Positions 33,719-43,600 are shown, numbered from the stretch's first letter. The stretch: DNA of 64,000 nucleotides from Flavobacterium lutivivi (GCF_014642275.1 NZ_BMIM01000011.1:1-64000), one strand, 5' to 3'. The notes: generated by a model from the letters alone, not told the origin. Translations and numbers: made by a program.

Positions 33719-35947
33719 CTAGTCAACAAGTTCAAAATTAGCATTTAATCTTATATCTTCTGATGATGTTCCTATCATTAATTCAAATTCTCCAGCCTCT
33801 GAATCAAAAACTAGCTTGTCGTTATAAAACGATAGTTTACTATTATCAATTGTAAAAGTTATGTTTTTGGTTTCACCAGCTTTAAGGAAGACTTTTTGAA
33901 AGTCTTTTAATTCTTTAACTGGGCGAACCACAGAACCTAATTTGTCTTTTATATACAATTGAACTACTTCTGCACCATCATATTTTCCTGTATTTGTCAA
34001 ATTCATTGTAACAACAATCTGCTCATTTTTTGAGATTGCAGATTTAGACAATTTTAAATCAGCATATTGAAATGAAGTGTAACTTAATCCATATCCAAAA
34101 GGAAACTTTGGAGAATTGGGAGAATCAATATAGGTTGATTTGTAAATAATATCGTTGTCATTCATTGAAGGTCTGCCAGTATTGAAGTGATTATAATATA
34201 ACGGTATTTGACCTTCGCTTCTAGGAAAAGTCATTGGTAACTTGCCTGATGGATTATAATCACCAAAAAGCACATCTGCAATAGCATTTCCAGCTTCAGA
34301 ACCTAACCACCAAGTATAAACTATGGTAGGCATATTATCTGCTAGCCAATTAAACACTAATGGTCTTCCAGCGTTGATTAATACTACTATTGGTTTTCCT
34401 GTTTTTTGCAATTCTTTCACTAGTTCTTCTTGAACGCCTGGAATATTGATAGTGCTTCTGCTCTTGGCTTCACCACTCATATCATGTCGTTCACCAATAC
34501 TTACTATTACAACATCAGACTGATTAGCAATATCTATTGCTTCTTTAAAACCAGATTTGTCATCATTGTTGATTCCGCAACCTTTTGCATAAAGTAATTT
34601 AGACTTTTTACCAATTTTGTTAACCAATCCTTCCCACTGAGAAACAATATAGGACGAATCAATTTCTTTTACATCTATTGCCCAAAAACCATGATTAGCT
34701 CTTTTTGGTTTAACCATTGGACCAATAAATGCTATAGTTTTCAAATCTTTTGAAAGTGGTAAAATGCCTTTTTCATTCTTTAATAAAACAATACTTTTTG
34801 CAGCTACTTCTCTTGCAATTTTTGTATGCTCTGGATTATTCATTTGTGCTTTTTGTCGCTCTACATCACTATATCGAAAAGGATTGTCAAAAAGCCCTAA
34901 TTCAAATTTTTTGCGAAGAATTCTTCTCACGGCATCGTCAACAATATCTATTGAAATTTTATTTTCTTTTACTAATTGTGCCAAATTATTTCTATATGCA
35001 TTGCTTTCCATATCCATATCGCTACCAGCTGTTATTGCTTTATAGGCAGCATCTTTAGAATCTTTAGCAAAACCATGAGGAATCATTTCGCCGATAGAAC
35101 CCCAATCAGAAACAACAAATCCTTTAAAATTCCATTTTCCTTTTAAAATATCTCTTTGTAGATACTTATTGCCAGTTGCAGGAATTCCATTCAAATCATT
35201 GAAAGAATTCATAAATGTAGCTGCTCCAGCATCTACAGCAGCTTTGAAAGGTGGTAGATAAGTTTCCCAAAGCATTCTATCACTCATATCGACAGAATTA
35301 TAGTCACGACCACCAACTGCAGCACCATAAGCTGCAAAATGTTTTGCACAAGCCATAACAGAATTTAACTCTCCAAGTTTATCGCCTTGAAAACCTTTAA
35401 CTCTTGCAAAGGCTATTTTTGAACCAAGATAAGTATCTTCTCCTGCTCCTTCCATAACTCTTCCCCATCTTGGATCTCTAGAAATATCGACCATTGGGGC
35501 AAATGTCCAATGAATACCTGTTGCAGAAGCTTCGATAGCTGCAATTCTAGCCGATTTTTCTATTGCTTCTAAATCCCAACTTGCTGCTTCTGCTAGAGGA
35601 ATAGGAAAAGTAGTTTTATATCCGTGAATAACATCTAAACCAAACAAAAGAGGAATTTTCAATCGTGATTGCATAGCCAACTCTTGATATTTCCTTGTTC
35701 TATCTGCTCCCATCACATTTAGCATTGAACCAAGCAATCCCTTTTTGATTTCTTCTTGTTTATTAGGATTTATTACTAATGGACCTGTTGGGTTTGCATC
35801 ATTAGTATATTGATTTAATTGACCTACTTTTTCCTCAATGGTCATTTTTTTCAAAAGCTCTTCTACTTTTTCGTCAATAGTTTTTTGTTGCGAAAACACA
35901 TTTGACGCAATAAAAAGCAATACAAAAGTTGTTATTTTATGTTTCAT
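33719..35947 (-). CDS. GH3 beta-glucosidase (periplasmic)
   Basis: The 742-residue GH3 enzyme has a signal peptide (about 1-20). Its domains are the (beta/alpha)8 barrel (about 30-370) with nucleophile Asp281 in FVVSDWGSIG, an alpha/beta sandwich (about 390-620) with KAKSRSTINIPG-like loops, and a C-terminal fibronectin III-like domain. Length and order match BglX-type periplasmic beta-glucosidases. It removes terminal glucose from beta-glucan oligosaccharides. The ATG chosen is three codons inside a longer frame that starts with TTG. It sits 13 bases after the GH5 gene. Confidence 0.93.
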   Translation of the reverse strand: MKHKITTFVLLFIASNVFSQQKTIDEKVEELLKKMTIEEKVGQLNQYTNDANPTGPLVINPNKQEEIKKGLLGSMLNVMGADRTRKYQELAMQSRLKIPLLFGLDVIHGYKTTFPIPLAEAASWDLEAIEKSARIAAIEASATGIHWTFAPMVDISRDPRWGRVMEGAGEDTYLGSKIAFARVKGFQGDKLGELNSVMACAKHFAAYGAAVGGRDYNSVDMSDRMLWETYLPPFKAAVDAGAATFMNSFNDLNGIPATGNKYLQRDILKGKWNFKGFVVSDWGSIGEMIPHGFAKDSKDAAYKAITAGSDMDMESNAYRNNLAQLVKENKISIDIVDDAVRRILRKKFELGLFDNPFRYSDVERQKAQMNNPEHTKIAREVAAKSIVLLKNEKGILPLSKDLKTIAFIGPMVKPKRANHGFWAIDVKEIDSSYIVSQWEGLVNKIGKKSKLLYAKGCGINNDDKSGFKEAIDIANQSDVVIVSIGERHDMSGEAKSRSTINIPGVQEELVKELQKTGKPIVVLINAGRPLVFNWLADNMPTIVYTWWLGSEAGNAIADVLFGDYNPSGKLPMTFPRSEGQIPLYYNHFNTGRPSMNDNDIIYKSTYIDSPNSPKFPFGYGLSYTSFQYADLKLSKSAISKNEQIVVTMNLTNTGKYDGAEVVQLYIKDKLGSVVRPVKELKDFQKVFLKAGETKNITFTIDNSKLSFYNDKLVFDSEAGEFELMIGTSSEDIRLNANFELVD

Positions 35948-35960
35948 ATTAAACAAATAA

Positions 35961-37703
35961 TTATTTGAATATCAGTGAATAAAAATCAAAATCTCCTTTT
36001 TCAAAAACAATTCTAATAGTATTGTTTCCTTTTTTCAATTTTATAGTTCCTATAGAAATTGTTTTACTTGGAGTTGATGGCAATGTAGCTTTTTCTGTGA
36101 GAATCGTTCCATCTGAATTGGTTAAGTAAACTTCACCATTTTGCTTACCATTATATTTTATGCTTACATAAAATTTTCTTTCATCATTTGAATGTAATGT
36201 GTATTGTATCCACTCACCAGCTTTGATATTTGATACTACAAAATCTGAATTAACTTTAATGATATCAACACCATCATTTCTATACACATTGCCAGAATTC
36301 CAGTCAGTTTCCATTCCATTTGATACCCATAAATTTTGATAATCTGTATCAAAGTAGGCATTGTTGAGTTTACCCATATCGTAGTCAACAGATTTAATTT
36401 CACCAGGAACTGTATTTTTGGTAAAAGGGATTGAAACCTCTGAAACAACCTGTCTGAACATGGAGTCCAAAACATCTTTTTTAATAGTGAGATTATCCAT
36501 TTTGTAATTTTCAGCTATTTGCATCAAAGTTTTATATGCAAATTCTTTGGAAGGCTTGTTTTTTCTAGTTGACCAATATTCTAGTAGTTTTTTATAATCA
36601 TCAGTAATTGAAACAGAAGTTATACCCGCTATGTTGTCAATTTTTTTCATTGGCCAAAAAGCCCAACCAATGTTGTTTTTTTTCATTAATGAAATTGCTT
36701 CAGTAAACCAAACATTGGAATTCTCACCACTTTCTCCGAGCCAAATTGGAACGTTGTAATTTGTTCTGTAATCAAGCATTTTTTGAATGGAATTTACATC
36801 ATTGTTATTCCAATACTTGTGAAAACTTAGCGCCATGTTTGAATCCCATAATGGAAAAATTCCATCATAATTATTTCCCCAACAGTTCCCTTCAATGATT
36901 ATCATGTGATTAGTATCAACTTCTCTAATGGCTTTTGTTATTTCAACCTGAAGTTCACGAAGAGGTTGATTTAGTTTTTCATCACAACCATTTTTGTTTG
37001 TTCCAGTAAAATTCCAGTTGGGTTCATTTATAATGTCATATGCTCCTATCCATTGATTGTCTTTGTATCTATTGGCAATTTTTTTCCAAAAGGCAATCAT
37101 TTTCTTTTTGTTAGCCTCACTTTCCCAAAGTGAAGGTTTTGTTTCGTCATAATCAGAAATGTTAGCGTCTTTTCCTTGTCCGCCTGGAGCAGCATGTAAA
37201 TCTAGAATAAGATACATTTTGTTTTCAGCACACCATTTCAAGAGATTATCTGTCATAACAAAGCCTTTTTCCAACCAAGTATTTTCACTACTAACGTTTT
37301 CTTTTTCAATAGGCAAAGTATACAGATTGTAATGCATTGGTAGTCTAACAGAGTTAAAACCCCATTTGGCAAGTGAATCTATATCTTGTTTTGTAATTCC
37401 ATTTTCAAGATATTTTTTATAAAACTCCTCAGTCTTTTCTTCACCTATTAAATCAACAATTTCTTGTTTAATTTTAAACTGAGCACCAGCAAAATCAGCT
37501 GTTTTGAGCATATAGCCTTCTTGAACCATCCATCCGCCTAATCCTAAACCACGAAGCAACACATTTTGACCATTTCCGTTTACAATTTTTTGTCCTTCTT
37601 GATGAAGAAAACCTTGAGCAAATGAAGTAGAGGTTGCTATTAAAAAGAATAATAGCAACCTACTCCACTTCAAATTAAGATAATGAAAACTACATAAGCC
37701 CAT
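35961..37703 (-). CDS. GH5 glycanase with C-terminal CBM6/35-like module
   Basis: The 580-residue protein has a signal peptide (about 1-30). The GH5 barrel (about 35-390) has the acid/base Glu227 in DIINEPNW and the nucleophile Glu324 in IWLGESGEN. A C-terminal beta-sandwich (about 440-580, with AGEWIQYTLHSN and YNGKQNGEVYLTN) resembles CBM6 or CBM35. It likely hydrolyses beta-linked glucan backbones or beta-1,6-glucan, with the module holding the polysaccharide. No lipobox is present. It lies 3 bases after the first GH30 gene. Confidence 0.88.
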   Translation of the reverse strand: MGLCSFHYLNLKWSRLLLFFLIATSTSFAQGFLHQEGQKIVNGNGQNVLLRGLGLGGWMVQEGYMLKTADFAGAQFKIKQEIVDLIGEEKTEEFYKKYLENGITKQDIDSLAKWGFNSVRLPMHYNLYTLPIEKENVSSENTWLEKGFVMTDNLLKWCAENKMYLILDLHAAPGGQGKDANISDYDETKPSLWESEANKKKMIAFWKKIANRYKDNQWIGAYDIINEPNWNFTGTNKNGCDEKLNQPLRELQVEITKAIREVDTNHMIIIEGNCWGNNYDGIFPLWDSNMALSFHKYWNNNDVNSIQKMLDYRTNYNVPIWLGESGENSNVWFTEAISLMKKNNIGWAFWPMKKIDNIAGITSVSITDDYKKLLEYWSTRKNKPSKEFAYKTLMQIAENYKMDNLTIKKDVLDSMFRQVVSEVSIPFTKNTVPGEIKSVDYDMGKLNNAYFDTDYQNLWVSNGMETDWNSGNVYRNDGVDIIKVNSDFVVSNIKAGEWIQYTLHSNDERKFYVSIKYNGKQNGEVYLTNSDGTILTEKATLPSTPSKTISIGTIKLKKGNNTIRIVFEKGDFDFYSLIFK

Positions 37704-37706
37704 AAA

Positions 37707-39158
37707 TTAGTATATCAACGTCTGAATAGATTTAGGTTGTATTGTTATTTCAGCTGCATTGGTACCAATGCATAAATTGTAAACTACTTTTTCATCGCTT
37801 TGGTTCAATACCACAGTTACCATTTTTCCACTAGGATTAAGAAATGAAGTACTAATAATTTGACTTCTACTTGCTGAAGTGGCAATTCTTTTTGCTCCTT
37901 TTTGAATAAATTTTGAAAAATGACCAATTACATAAAATGAAGGAGTAAAAATCAATTTACCTGTTTGCAAATCTGCATGAACTGGTGCAAAACAAAAGTT
38001 TTTTGCATGGTTTGGACCACCATTTTCATCAAGTAATATATTCCAGTCTGTCCAAGCAACTGTACCGTTATTAAAATCATTAATCATTGATTTACCATAT
38101 CGCTCTGCATTTCCCCAAAAATTATATCTTTCTTGATTAAATTTTTCTACACAACCTTCGGTAAACATAAGATTTATTGAAGGATACATTTCTTTGACTT
38201 TTGCAACGTTATCAAACATTTGCGCACTTCCGCTCCATGTTTCATACCAATGAAATCCTAATCCCCATACATATTTTTTTGCCTCAGGATCGTCTAAAAT
38301 TGTTGAAGCTCTTTGAACCATCAAATCTCTATTGTGATCCCAAACGGTTATTTTTTTATCTCCAAAACCAGCTTTTTTTAATGTTGGTCCTAAATATTTT
38401 TTTAAAAAATCTCTTTCATCATCGGCAGTATAAACACATGATTCCCAAGTTTGAATTGCCATAGGTTCATTTTGAACTGTTAATCCCCAAACTGAAATTC
38501 CTTCTTTTTGAAGTTCTTGAATATACTTTACATAGTAATTTGCCCATGATTGCATGTATTCAGGAAGAATTTTTCCTCCTTTAAGCATATTATTGTTGGT
38601 TTTCATAAAAGCTGGTGGAGACCAAGGGCTAAAATAAAATGTTGCCTCTTTACCAATAATACCAAGAGCCTTTTTTATTAATGGAAGTTTAAACTTTCTA
38701 TCATGTTCTATATTAAATGTCTTTAGCTCTTTATCTCCATCTTGAATGTAAACATAAGAATCTGAACTAAAGTCACAACTATTCATGTTTGTTCTAACCA
38801 ATGAATACCCAATTCCTGTTTGTTTTGAATAGTAGGCTTGTAAAAGTTCATTTTGACTTTCGCTGGAAAGTTTAGCAAAAACCTCTGCGCTAGCATCCGT
38901 AATTGCTCCGCCAATACCAATAAAAGTTTGAAATTTTTTATTTGGATTTACAAAAACACAAGTTTGAGTTTCTAATGGTTGAATAAGTTCTTTAAAACCG
39001 ACTTCATCTGTTTTAGATATTTTCAAATCACTATTTTCAGCAGTTGTATAAACTGTAATTACTTTGTTTTTTACACTAAAAATTGGTTGCTTTGCTGTTT
39101 TTTGTTGAGCAATGACTATGGTTGACGTCAACAAAACAAATAATTTTATACTCTTCAT
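37707..39158 (-). CDS. GH30 beta-glycosidase (non-lipidated)
   Basis: The 483-residue GH30 enzyme has a signal peptide (about 1-17). The acid/base is Glu231 in LTVQNEPMA, and the nucleophile Glu334 lies in LMFTEGCVEKF. FSPWSPPAFMKTN, a substrate-cleft segment of the family, is intact. In polysaccharide loci with GH16 and GH3, this family usually cuts beta-1,6 branches of laminarin-like glucans. The second GH30 is encoded immediately upstream, with a 12-base gap, and carries a lipobox, so this copy is likely periplasmic and the other surface-anchored. Confidence 0.92.
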   Translation of the reverse strand: MKSIKLFVLLTSTIVIAQQKTAKQPIFSVKNKVITVYTTAENSDLKISKTDEVGFKELIQPLETQTCVFVNPNKKFQTFIGIGGAITDASAEVFAKLSSESQNELLQAYYSKQTGIGYSLVRTNMNSCDFSSDSYVYIQDGDKELKTFNIEHDRKFKLPLIKKALGIIGKEATFYFSPWSPPAFMKTNNNMLKGGKILPEYMQSWANYYVKYIQELQKEGISVWGLTVQNEPMAIQTWESCVYTADDERDFLKKYLGPTLKKAGFGDKKITVWDHNRDLMVQRASTILDDPEAKKYVWGLGFHWYETWSGSAQMFDNVAKVKEMYPSINLMFTEGCVEKFNQERYNFWGNAERYGKSMINDFNNGTVAWTDWNILLDENGGPNHAKNFCFAPVHADLQTGKLIFTPSFYVIGHFSKFIQKGAKRIATSASRSQIISTSFLNPSGKMVTVVLNQSDEKVVYNLCIGTNAAEITIQPKSIQTLIY

Positions 39159-39170
39159 GTGATTTATTTA

Positions 39171-40610
39171 TTACCAGATAAATGTTCCTGCTGAACCAGA
39201 TTCCAGCGAAACCAATACCCATTTTCCATTATATTTTATGTTAAAAACTTGGGGTGCATTACTATCATTTATTGCAATCATAACATATTTCCCTGCAGGA
39301 GTTTTGAAAACAACATTAGAAACATTAGAGATTTGAGTTGAACCAATTCTTGTAGAACCTTGAGGTACAAACTTTGAAGCATGAGCAATTATATAATAGC
39401 TTACGTTTCGTGTATAACTAAAATTTCCTGTTATAGTTATAGCACCTTTGCAACTGTCACAACCGCCAGCAGTATGTGGACCAAATGAAGAATTATTTGC
39501 TAAGTTCCATTCTAAAGCATTTTTGCTCCAGTTTCGCATCGAACCTATAATTACATTTTTTAAATGCCATTTTAAATCTCCTTCAAAATTTCCATTTGCT
39601 GCAGTATATTGTTCTGTAAAATAAATATTCTTTGTTGGAAATGTAGCATGAACATTACTCAAAGCCGAAATGTCGCCACCATATAAATGAAAAGCTGAAC
39701 CATCAACATAAGGATTTGCATTACTATCAGACAAGACTGTTATGGGATAATCAGGTCTATCACAGTTATGATCATAGGCAACAATTTTTGTTGATATTCC
39801 GGCTGATTGAAAAGCTGGTCCAAGGTTATTTTTTATAAAATCTGCTTGTTGAGTTGCAGTCATCAACATACTTGGATTATTACCACCATGAAGTGGTTCG
39901 TTTTGGGGAGTTATTGCATTAATAGTAATACCCTCTTGTTGCATAGCTTGAATATATTTAACAAAATATTGCGCATAAACTCCGTAATATTGTTGCTGTA
40001 AACTTCCACCAACAGAACTTCCATTATCTTTCATCCATACTGGCGCAGACCAAGGAGTAGCCATGATTTTGATGTTTGGGTTTATCAATAGAATATCTTT
40101 TAAAAGATTTATTAATTGACTATCAATCGCTAAGCTAAAATTAGTCAAATTAATATCTGTTTGACCAGAAGGCATATCATCATAACTAAAAACCGAGCTG
40201 TTCAAATCTGAAGCACCAATACTTATTCTTAGGTAACTAACAGATATTGCATTTTCTGAATTTCCAAAAAGTTCTTGTAATAATTCTTGTTTCTTAGAAT
40301 CTCCTAATTGATTGATTACTTCTGCACTTCCGCCTGTAAGTGTATAGCCAAAACCGTCAATAGTTTGAAAAGTCTGATTTTGATTTACTTCAATAGTTGA
40401 ATAGGAATTTGGATTTGTTGTGAAGCCTAAAACTGTATTTTGTTTTTGTAATTTGACAGTTTCATTTCCTTTTGTCAGCCAAAAAGTAACGTCATTAGTA
40501 GTAGGTGTTGGTTCTGGTTCATTTCCATTATCTGGCGATGAAGAACAACCAATTAATATAAAAAGCAGTGATGCAAAACGCTGCCATTTTTGATAAAACT
40601 TTCTTTTCAT
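39171..40610 (-). CDS. GH30 beta-glycosidase lipoprotein
   Basis: The 479-residue protein has a lipoprotein signal (FASLLFILIGCSSS, lipidated Cys22) followed by a Pro/Thr linker, so it is probably surface-exposed. The GH30 domain has acid/base Glu238 in ITPQNEPLHGG and nucleophile Glu333 in IYFTEQYTA. It likely attacks beta-1,6 linkages outside the cell. Its start overlaps the stop of the endonuclease/exonuclease/phosphatase-fold gene (ATGA), so the two are coupled. Confidence 0.92.
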   Translation of the reverse strand: MKRKFYQKWQRFASLLFILIGCSSSPDNGNEPEPTPTTNDVTFWLTKGNETVKLQKQNTVLGFTTNPNSYSTIEVNQNQTFQTIDGFGYTLTGGSAEVINQLGDSKKQELLQELFGNSENAISVSYLRISIGASDLNSSVFSYDDMPSGQTDINLTNFSLAIDSQLINLLKDILLINPNIKIMATPWSAPVWMKDNGSSVGGSLQQQYYGVYAQYFVKYIQAMQQEGITINAITPQNEPLHGGNNPSMLMTATQQADFIKNNLGPAFQSAGISTKIVAYDHNCDRPDYPITVLSDSNANPYVDGSAFHLYGGDISALSNVHATFPTKNIYFTEQYTAANGNFEGDLKWHLKNVIIGSMRNWSKNALEWNLANNSSFGPHTAGGCDSCKGAITITGNFSYTRNVSYYIIAHASKFVPQGSTRIGSTQISNVSNVVFKTPAGKYVMIAINDSNAPQVFNIKYNGKWVLVSLESGSAGTFIW

Positions 40611-41452
40611 TTTATAAATTTTAATTCCACGTAAACGGGGAAATGATCTGAGGCAAATTTTAAATTATTACTTTCATTGAAAACAGCATACTTATTGACT
40701 TTCAATCTATTGTTGTTTAGTAAAAAAATATAATCAATTCTATCTGTTGCTTGTTTAATGTAATTAAACCCGTTAAAAGTACCTACCGACCCAAATGGCT
40801 CATTCTCCGAAACCTCTCTACTGTCTAGCATCTCTTTTTTAATCATTTGGATTCTTTCATCAGATGGTGTCAAATTAAAATCTCCCATCAAAATCAATGG
40901 TAAATTGGATTTATTAATCAATTTAATTTTTTGCAAAATCAATTCAATACCGTTTTTTCTTGCAGTTTCTCCTAAATGATCTAAATGAGTATTGAAAACA
41001 TAGAATGTCTTTTTTGACTTTTTGTCTTTTAACAATGCGTAAGTACAAACTCTATTGCAAGCTGCATCCCAACCTCTTGAAACTCTCTCAGGTGTTTCTG
41101 ACAACCAAAAAGTATTTTGTTCTAATAATTGAAATTTTTCTGTTTTAAAAAAAATAGATGAAGATTCTCCAGTATTGCCTTCTTCACGTCCAAGCCCAAT
41201 AACTGTGTACTTTTTTAATCCTTTCTCGATATCTTTAACTTGGTTTGGCAAAGCTTCTTGAACACCAAAAATATCTGGATTGAAAAAATCTAATTGAGAA
41301 ACAAAAAAATCCTTTCTCATTTCCCATCTATTTTCTCCATCACTTTCTAAATCAAGCCTAATGTTATAGGTCATCATTTTTAGTGATTGAGAATTGACAA
41401 CTAAAACATTAGCTAAAAAAAAGTAAAAGATATATGTAATTTGCTTTTTCAT
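40607..41452 (-). CDS. secreted endonuclease/exonuclease/phosphatase-fold protein
   Basis: The 281-residue protein has a signal peptide (about 1-21). The catalytic residues of the EEP superfamily are present: Asn30 in MTYNIRLD, Glu66 in GVQEALP, NTHLDHLGE, GDFNLTPSDE, and His270 in SDHFPVY. Members hydrolyse phosphodiester or phosphate bonds (nucleic acids, inositol phosphates, sphingomyelin). It is embedded in a glycan locus among glycoside hydrolases and shares a translational overlap with a GH30. I infer it removes a phosphate-containing decoration or is an accessory phosphodiesterase; the substrate is unknown. Confidence 0.87.
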   Translation of the reverse strand: MKKQITYIFYFFLANVLVVNSQSLKMMTYNIRLDLESDGENRWEMRKDFFVSQLDFFNPDIFGVQEALPNQVKDIEKGLKKYTVIGLGREEGNTGESSSIFFKTEKFQLLEQNTFWLSETPERVSRGWDAACNRVCTYALLKDKKSKKTFYVFNTHLDHLGETARKNGIELILQKIKLINKSNLPLILMGDFNLTPSDERIQMIKKEMLDSREVSENEPFGSVGTFNGFNYIKQATDRIDYIFLLNNNRLKVNKYAVFNESNNLKFASDHFPVYVELKFIK

Positions 41453-41473
41453 TTTGAATTAAAATCCATTTAC

Positions 41474-41497
41474 CAGCTTCCGTATTTACGGAAGCTG
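41474..41497 (-). other. hairpin in the GH16-EEP spacer
   Basis: CAGCTTCCGT pairs with ACGGAAGCTG (10 bp), with a 4-base loop. No T-run follows on the transcribed strand, so it is more likely a processing or stability element than a terminator. Confidence 0.6.
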
Positions 41498-41525
41498 ATG
41501 AAGGACATACTAACCTAAACAAACA

Positions 41526-42584
41526 TTAATTGAAAACTCTAACATAATCCACTTCTAGAGTTGAACTCACAAAGTTTGGATCAATTGTTCCGCCAAAATT
41601 TCCTCCCATTGCACAATTAAAAATAAAGAAGAAAGGTTGGTTAAAAGGTAAATTACTATTATTGTTAAATGTATAATAGAGCTGATTATCTACATAAAAT
41701 TTTATAAATGTTGCATTCCAATCTATTGAATATATATGAAAATCAGTTGTTGCATTTGAAATTAAAACACTAGAACTATCAGCATTTCCGCCGGAATGTC
41801 CAGGATAATGTAATGTTCCATATATTCTATTCAAATTATTTCCAACGTGTTCCATAATATCAATCTCACCACAAGCTGGCCAACCAGTTGAGTTAATATT
41901 GTTTCCAAGCATCCATAGTGCAGGCCACGTTCCTCCTCCAACAGGTAATTTTGCTCTTATATCTATTCTTCCATATTTTACGGAATATTTATCTTTCGTT
42001 ACTATTCTTGCAGAAGTATAGCTACTTCCACTATAATTTTCTTTTATGGCTGTGATTTTTAAAAGACCATCTTCAACTTTAACATTTTCTGGTCTATTTG
42101 TATAGTATTGCTGTTCGTTATTTCCCCAGCCATTAGATCCTGTTCCTAAATCGTAACTCCATTTTGAACTATCTGGTGTTCCATTTACATTGAATTCATC
42201 AGACCAAACCAAAGTTGGGGTTACAAATACCGTTAAATTAATTGATGTGGAAACAAATTTATTTCCGTTATAAGCTGAAACATATACTGTATAAGTATTT
42301 GTTCCAGAAAGTGTAAAAGCATGAGTATATAGACCAGTATTTGATGTAAATGTATCTGAACCTATAAGTATTTTGTATTGAGTTGCATTGTCTGCCGAAA
42401 TAGTGAAATTGACAACTCCACTTCCATCTCCGTTTGGCATAGATGCTGTTTTGCCAACAATTTCAGCGTTGACCACTAAATTTTTAGGCTGATTACTCGT
42501 AGAATCTCCTCCTGAATCGCTACTACAACCTAGTGAAGTTACAAGAGTAAATAAAAAGAGTGTTATTAAAGTGATTTTTTTCAT
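41526..42584 (-). CDS. GH16 beta-glucanase lipoprotein with N-terminal PKD-like domain
   Basis: The 352-residue protein has a lipoprotein signal (LFLFTLVTSLGCSSDSGG). An N-terminal domain (about 30-125) begins NLVVNAEIVGKTASMPNGDG, a domain shared with the two upstream lipoproteins. The catalytic GH16 domain (about 130-352) has EIDIMEH (Glu240, Asp242, Glu245) and the AIKENYSGSSYTSARIVT and PVGGGTWPALWMLG segments of laminarinases. It is likely a surface endo-beta-1,3-glucanase. The ATG after the longer frame's start was chosen because it begins the lipoprotein signal. A strong hairpin lies in the 59-base spacer upstream of it. Confidence 0.93.
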   Translation of the reverse strand: MKKITLITLFLFTLVTSLGCSSDSGGDSTSNQPKNLVVNAEIVGKTASMPNGDGSGVVNFTISADNATQYKILIGSDTFTSNTGLYTHAFTLSGTNTYTVYVSAYNGNKFVSTSINLTVFVTPTLVWSDEFNVNGTPDSSKWSYDLGTGSNGWGNNEQQYYTNRPENVKVEDGLLKITAIKENYSGSSYTSARIVTKDKYSVKYGRIDIRAKLPVGGGTWPALWMLGNNINSTGWPACGEIDIMEHVGNNLNRIYGTLHYPGHSGGNADSSSVLISNATTDFHIYSIDWNATFIKFYVDNQLYYTFNNNSNLPFNQPFFFIFNCAMGGNFGGTIDPNFVSSTLEVDYVRVFN

Positions 42585-42601
42585 TTTAAAAAAATTAATA
42601 A

Positions 42602-42631
42602 ACACACTGGAATTTTACAATTCCAGTGTGT
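42602..42631 (-). terminator. hairpin with T-rich tail between the binding and enzyme genes
   Basis: ACACACTGGAATT pairs with AATTCCAGTGTGT (13 bp, loop TTAC). On the transcribed minus strand the stem is followed by a T-rich stretch ending in seven T, so it may act as a partial terminator that reduces expression of the downstream hydrolases. Confidence 0.6.
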
Positions 42632-42643
42632 GTTATATAATTA

Positions 42644-43600
42644 TTAGTTGGCTGGTTTTAATTTTAGATACCAAGCATTGCCTGTTTCTGTTCCTTGAGC
42701 TCTTAAATACATATAATTAGCATTTATTTCAAGGATTTCAAATTCTTTTTGTAGTGAACCATAACCGATAAAAGTAGTTGTTCCTCCAAGCATAATACTT
42801 GTATGAGTAGTAACTACACTTCCATTTGTTGGGTTTTCACTAGATGGGATAAAACTAAAAGCAGATGAACCACCACCGTAGTTGTAACAACCTTCATCTC
42901 CTGAACCTGGAATTCCAGGTATTGAAGCTAATGAACCTGTTTTAGTAAATGCTCCATCAGGTGTAGCAACATTTAAAGAAAAAGTGTTTGAAGAGGTATT
43001 TTTTACAAAAGTAAAAGTAGCCGTGTAGAAACAATTACAGCAATTTACCTTTTCATTAATAGCAGCAGACCACCATTCTGGTGTGTAACTTCCTGCATTC
43101 CATGGTCCAACACCAAAATGTCCGGGAACACTTTTATCAACAACCCATGATTTTGATGAATCATTAGTTAAAGCAGTTACAATATATGCTTCAGGGTTGA
43201 AATTACTAACCACAGTAACATCTTTAGTGGCAACTGTTGAAGCTCCACCTTTACCATAAGCAATTACAGTAATTCTGTATGTATGCTCACCTAGTGATGT
43301 GAACTTTTTAGTAGCTAAGCCTTTTGGCATGTTAGCAAACTCGTTAGCGGTTGATAAATCAGTAACATCTTTATAAGCTATTTTATAAGCTAATGCATCA
43401 TTAGCTGTAGCTGATATATTAACGTTTCCTGAACCATCTCCATTTGGATTAGATGAATTTTGACCAACAATTTCAGTATTGATAACCAAATTTGTTGGAG
43501 TAGTCAAATCCCCTAAATTATAATCTTCTTCCTGACATCCAATGAAAAAAGCAGGGATTATAATTGCTACAATCGATAATATTTTAATTCTTTTTTTCAT
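42644..43600 (-). CDS. surface lipoprotein, probable glycan-binding
   Basis: The 318-residue protein has a lipoprotein signal (AIIIPAFFIGCQEED). An N-terminal PKD-like domain (from NLVINTEIVGQNSSNPNGDG, about 30-135) and a C-terminal domain of about 180 residues with a WWSAAINEKVNCCNCFYTAT cysteine cluster follow. In SusCD-type loci, such genes directly after SusD encode outer-surface glycan-binding proteins, but this one is not similar to classical SusE/SusF that I can see. The ATG starting MKKRIKILSIVA was chosen over an upstream one. Confidence 0.75.
   Translation of the reverse strand: MKKRIKILSIVAIIIPAFFIGCQEEDYNLGDLTTPTNLVINTEIVGQNSSNPNGDGSGNVNISATANDALAYKIAYKDVTDLSTANEFANMPKGLATKKFTSLGEHTYRITVIAYGKGGASTVATKDVTVVSNFNPEAYIVTALTNDSSKSWVVDKSVPGHFGVGPWNAGSYTPEWWSAAINEKVNCCNCFYTATFTFVKNTSSNTFSLNVATPDGAFTKTGSLASIPGIPGSGDEGCYNYGGGSSAFSFIPSSENPTNGSVVTTHTSIMLGGTTTFIGYGSLQKEFEILEINANYMYLRAQGTETGNAWYLKLKPAN

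Noticed and set aside
37707-40610. Reading the GH30 pair as human-type glucosylceramidases acting on host lipids
   Set aside because: The GH16/GH3/SusCD neighbourhood fits beta-glucan better; sphingolipid use is kept only as an alternative for the EEP neighbour.
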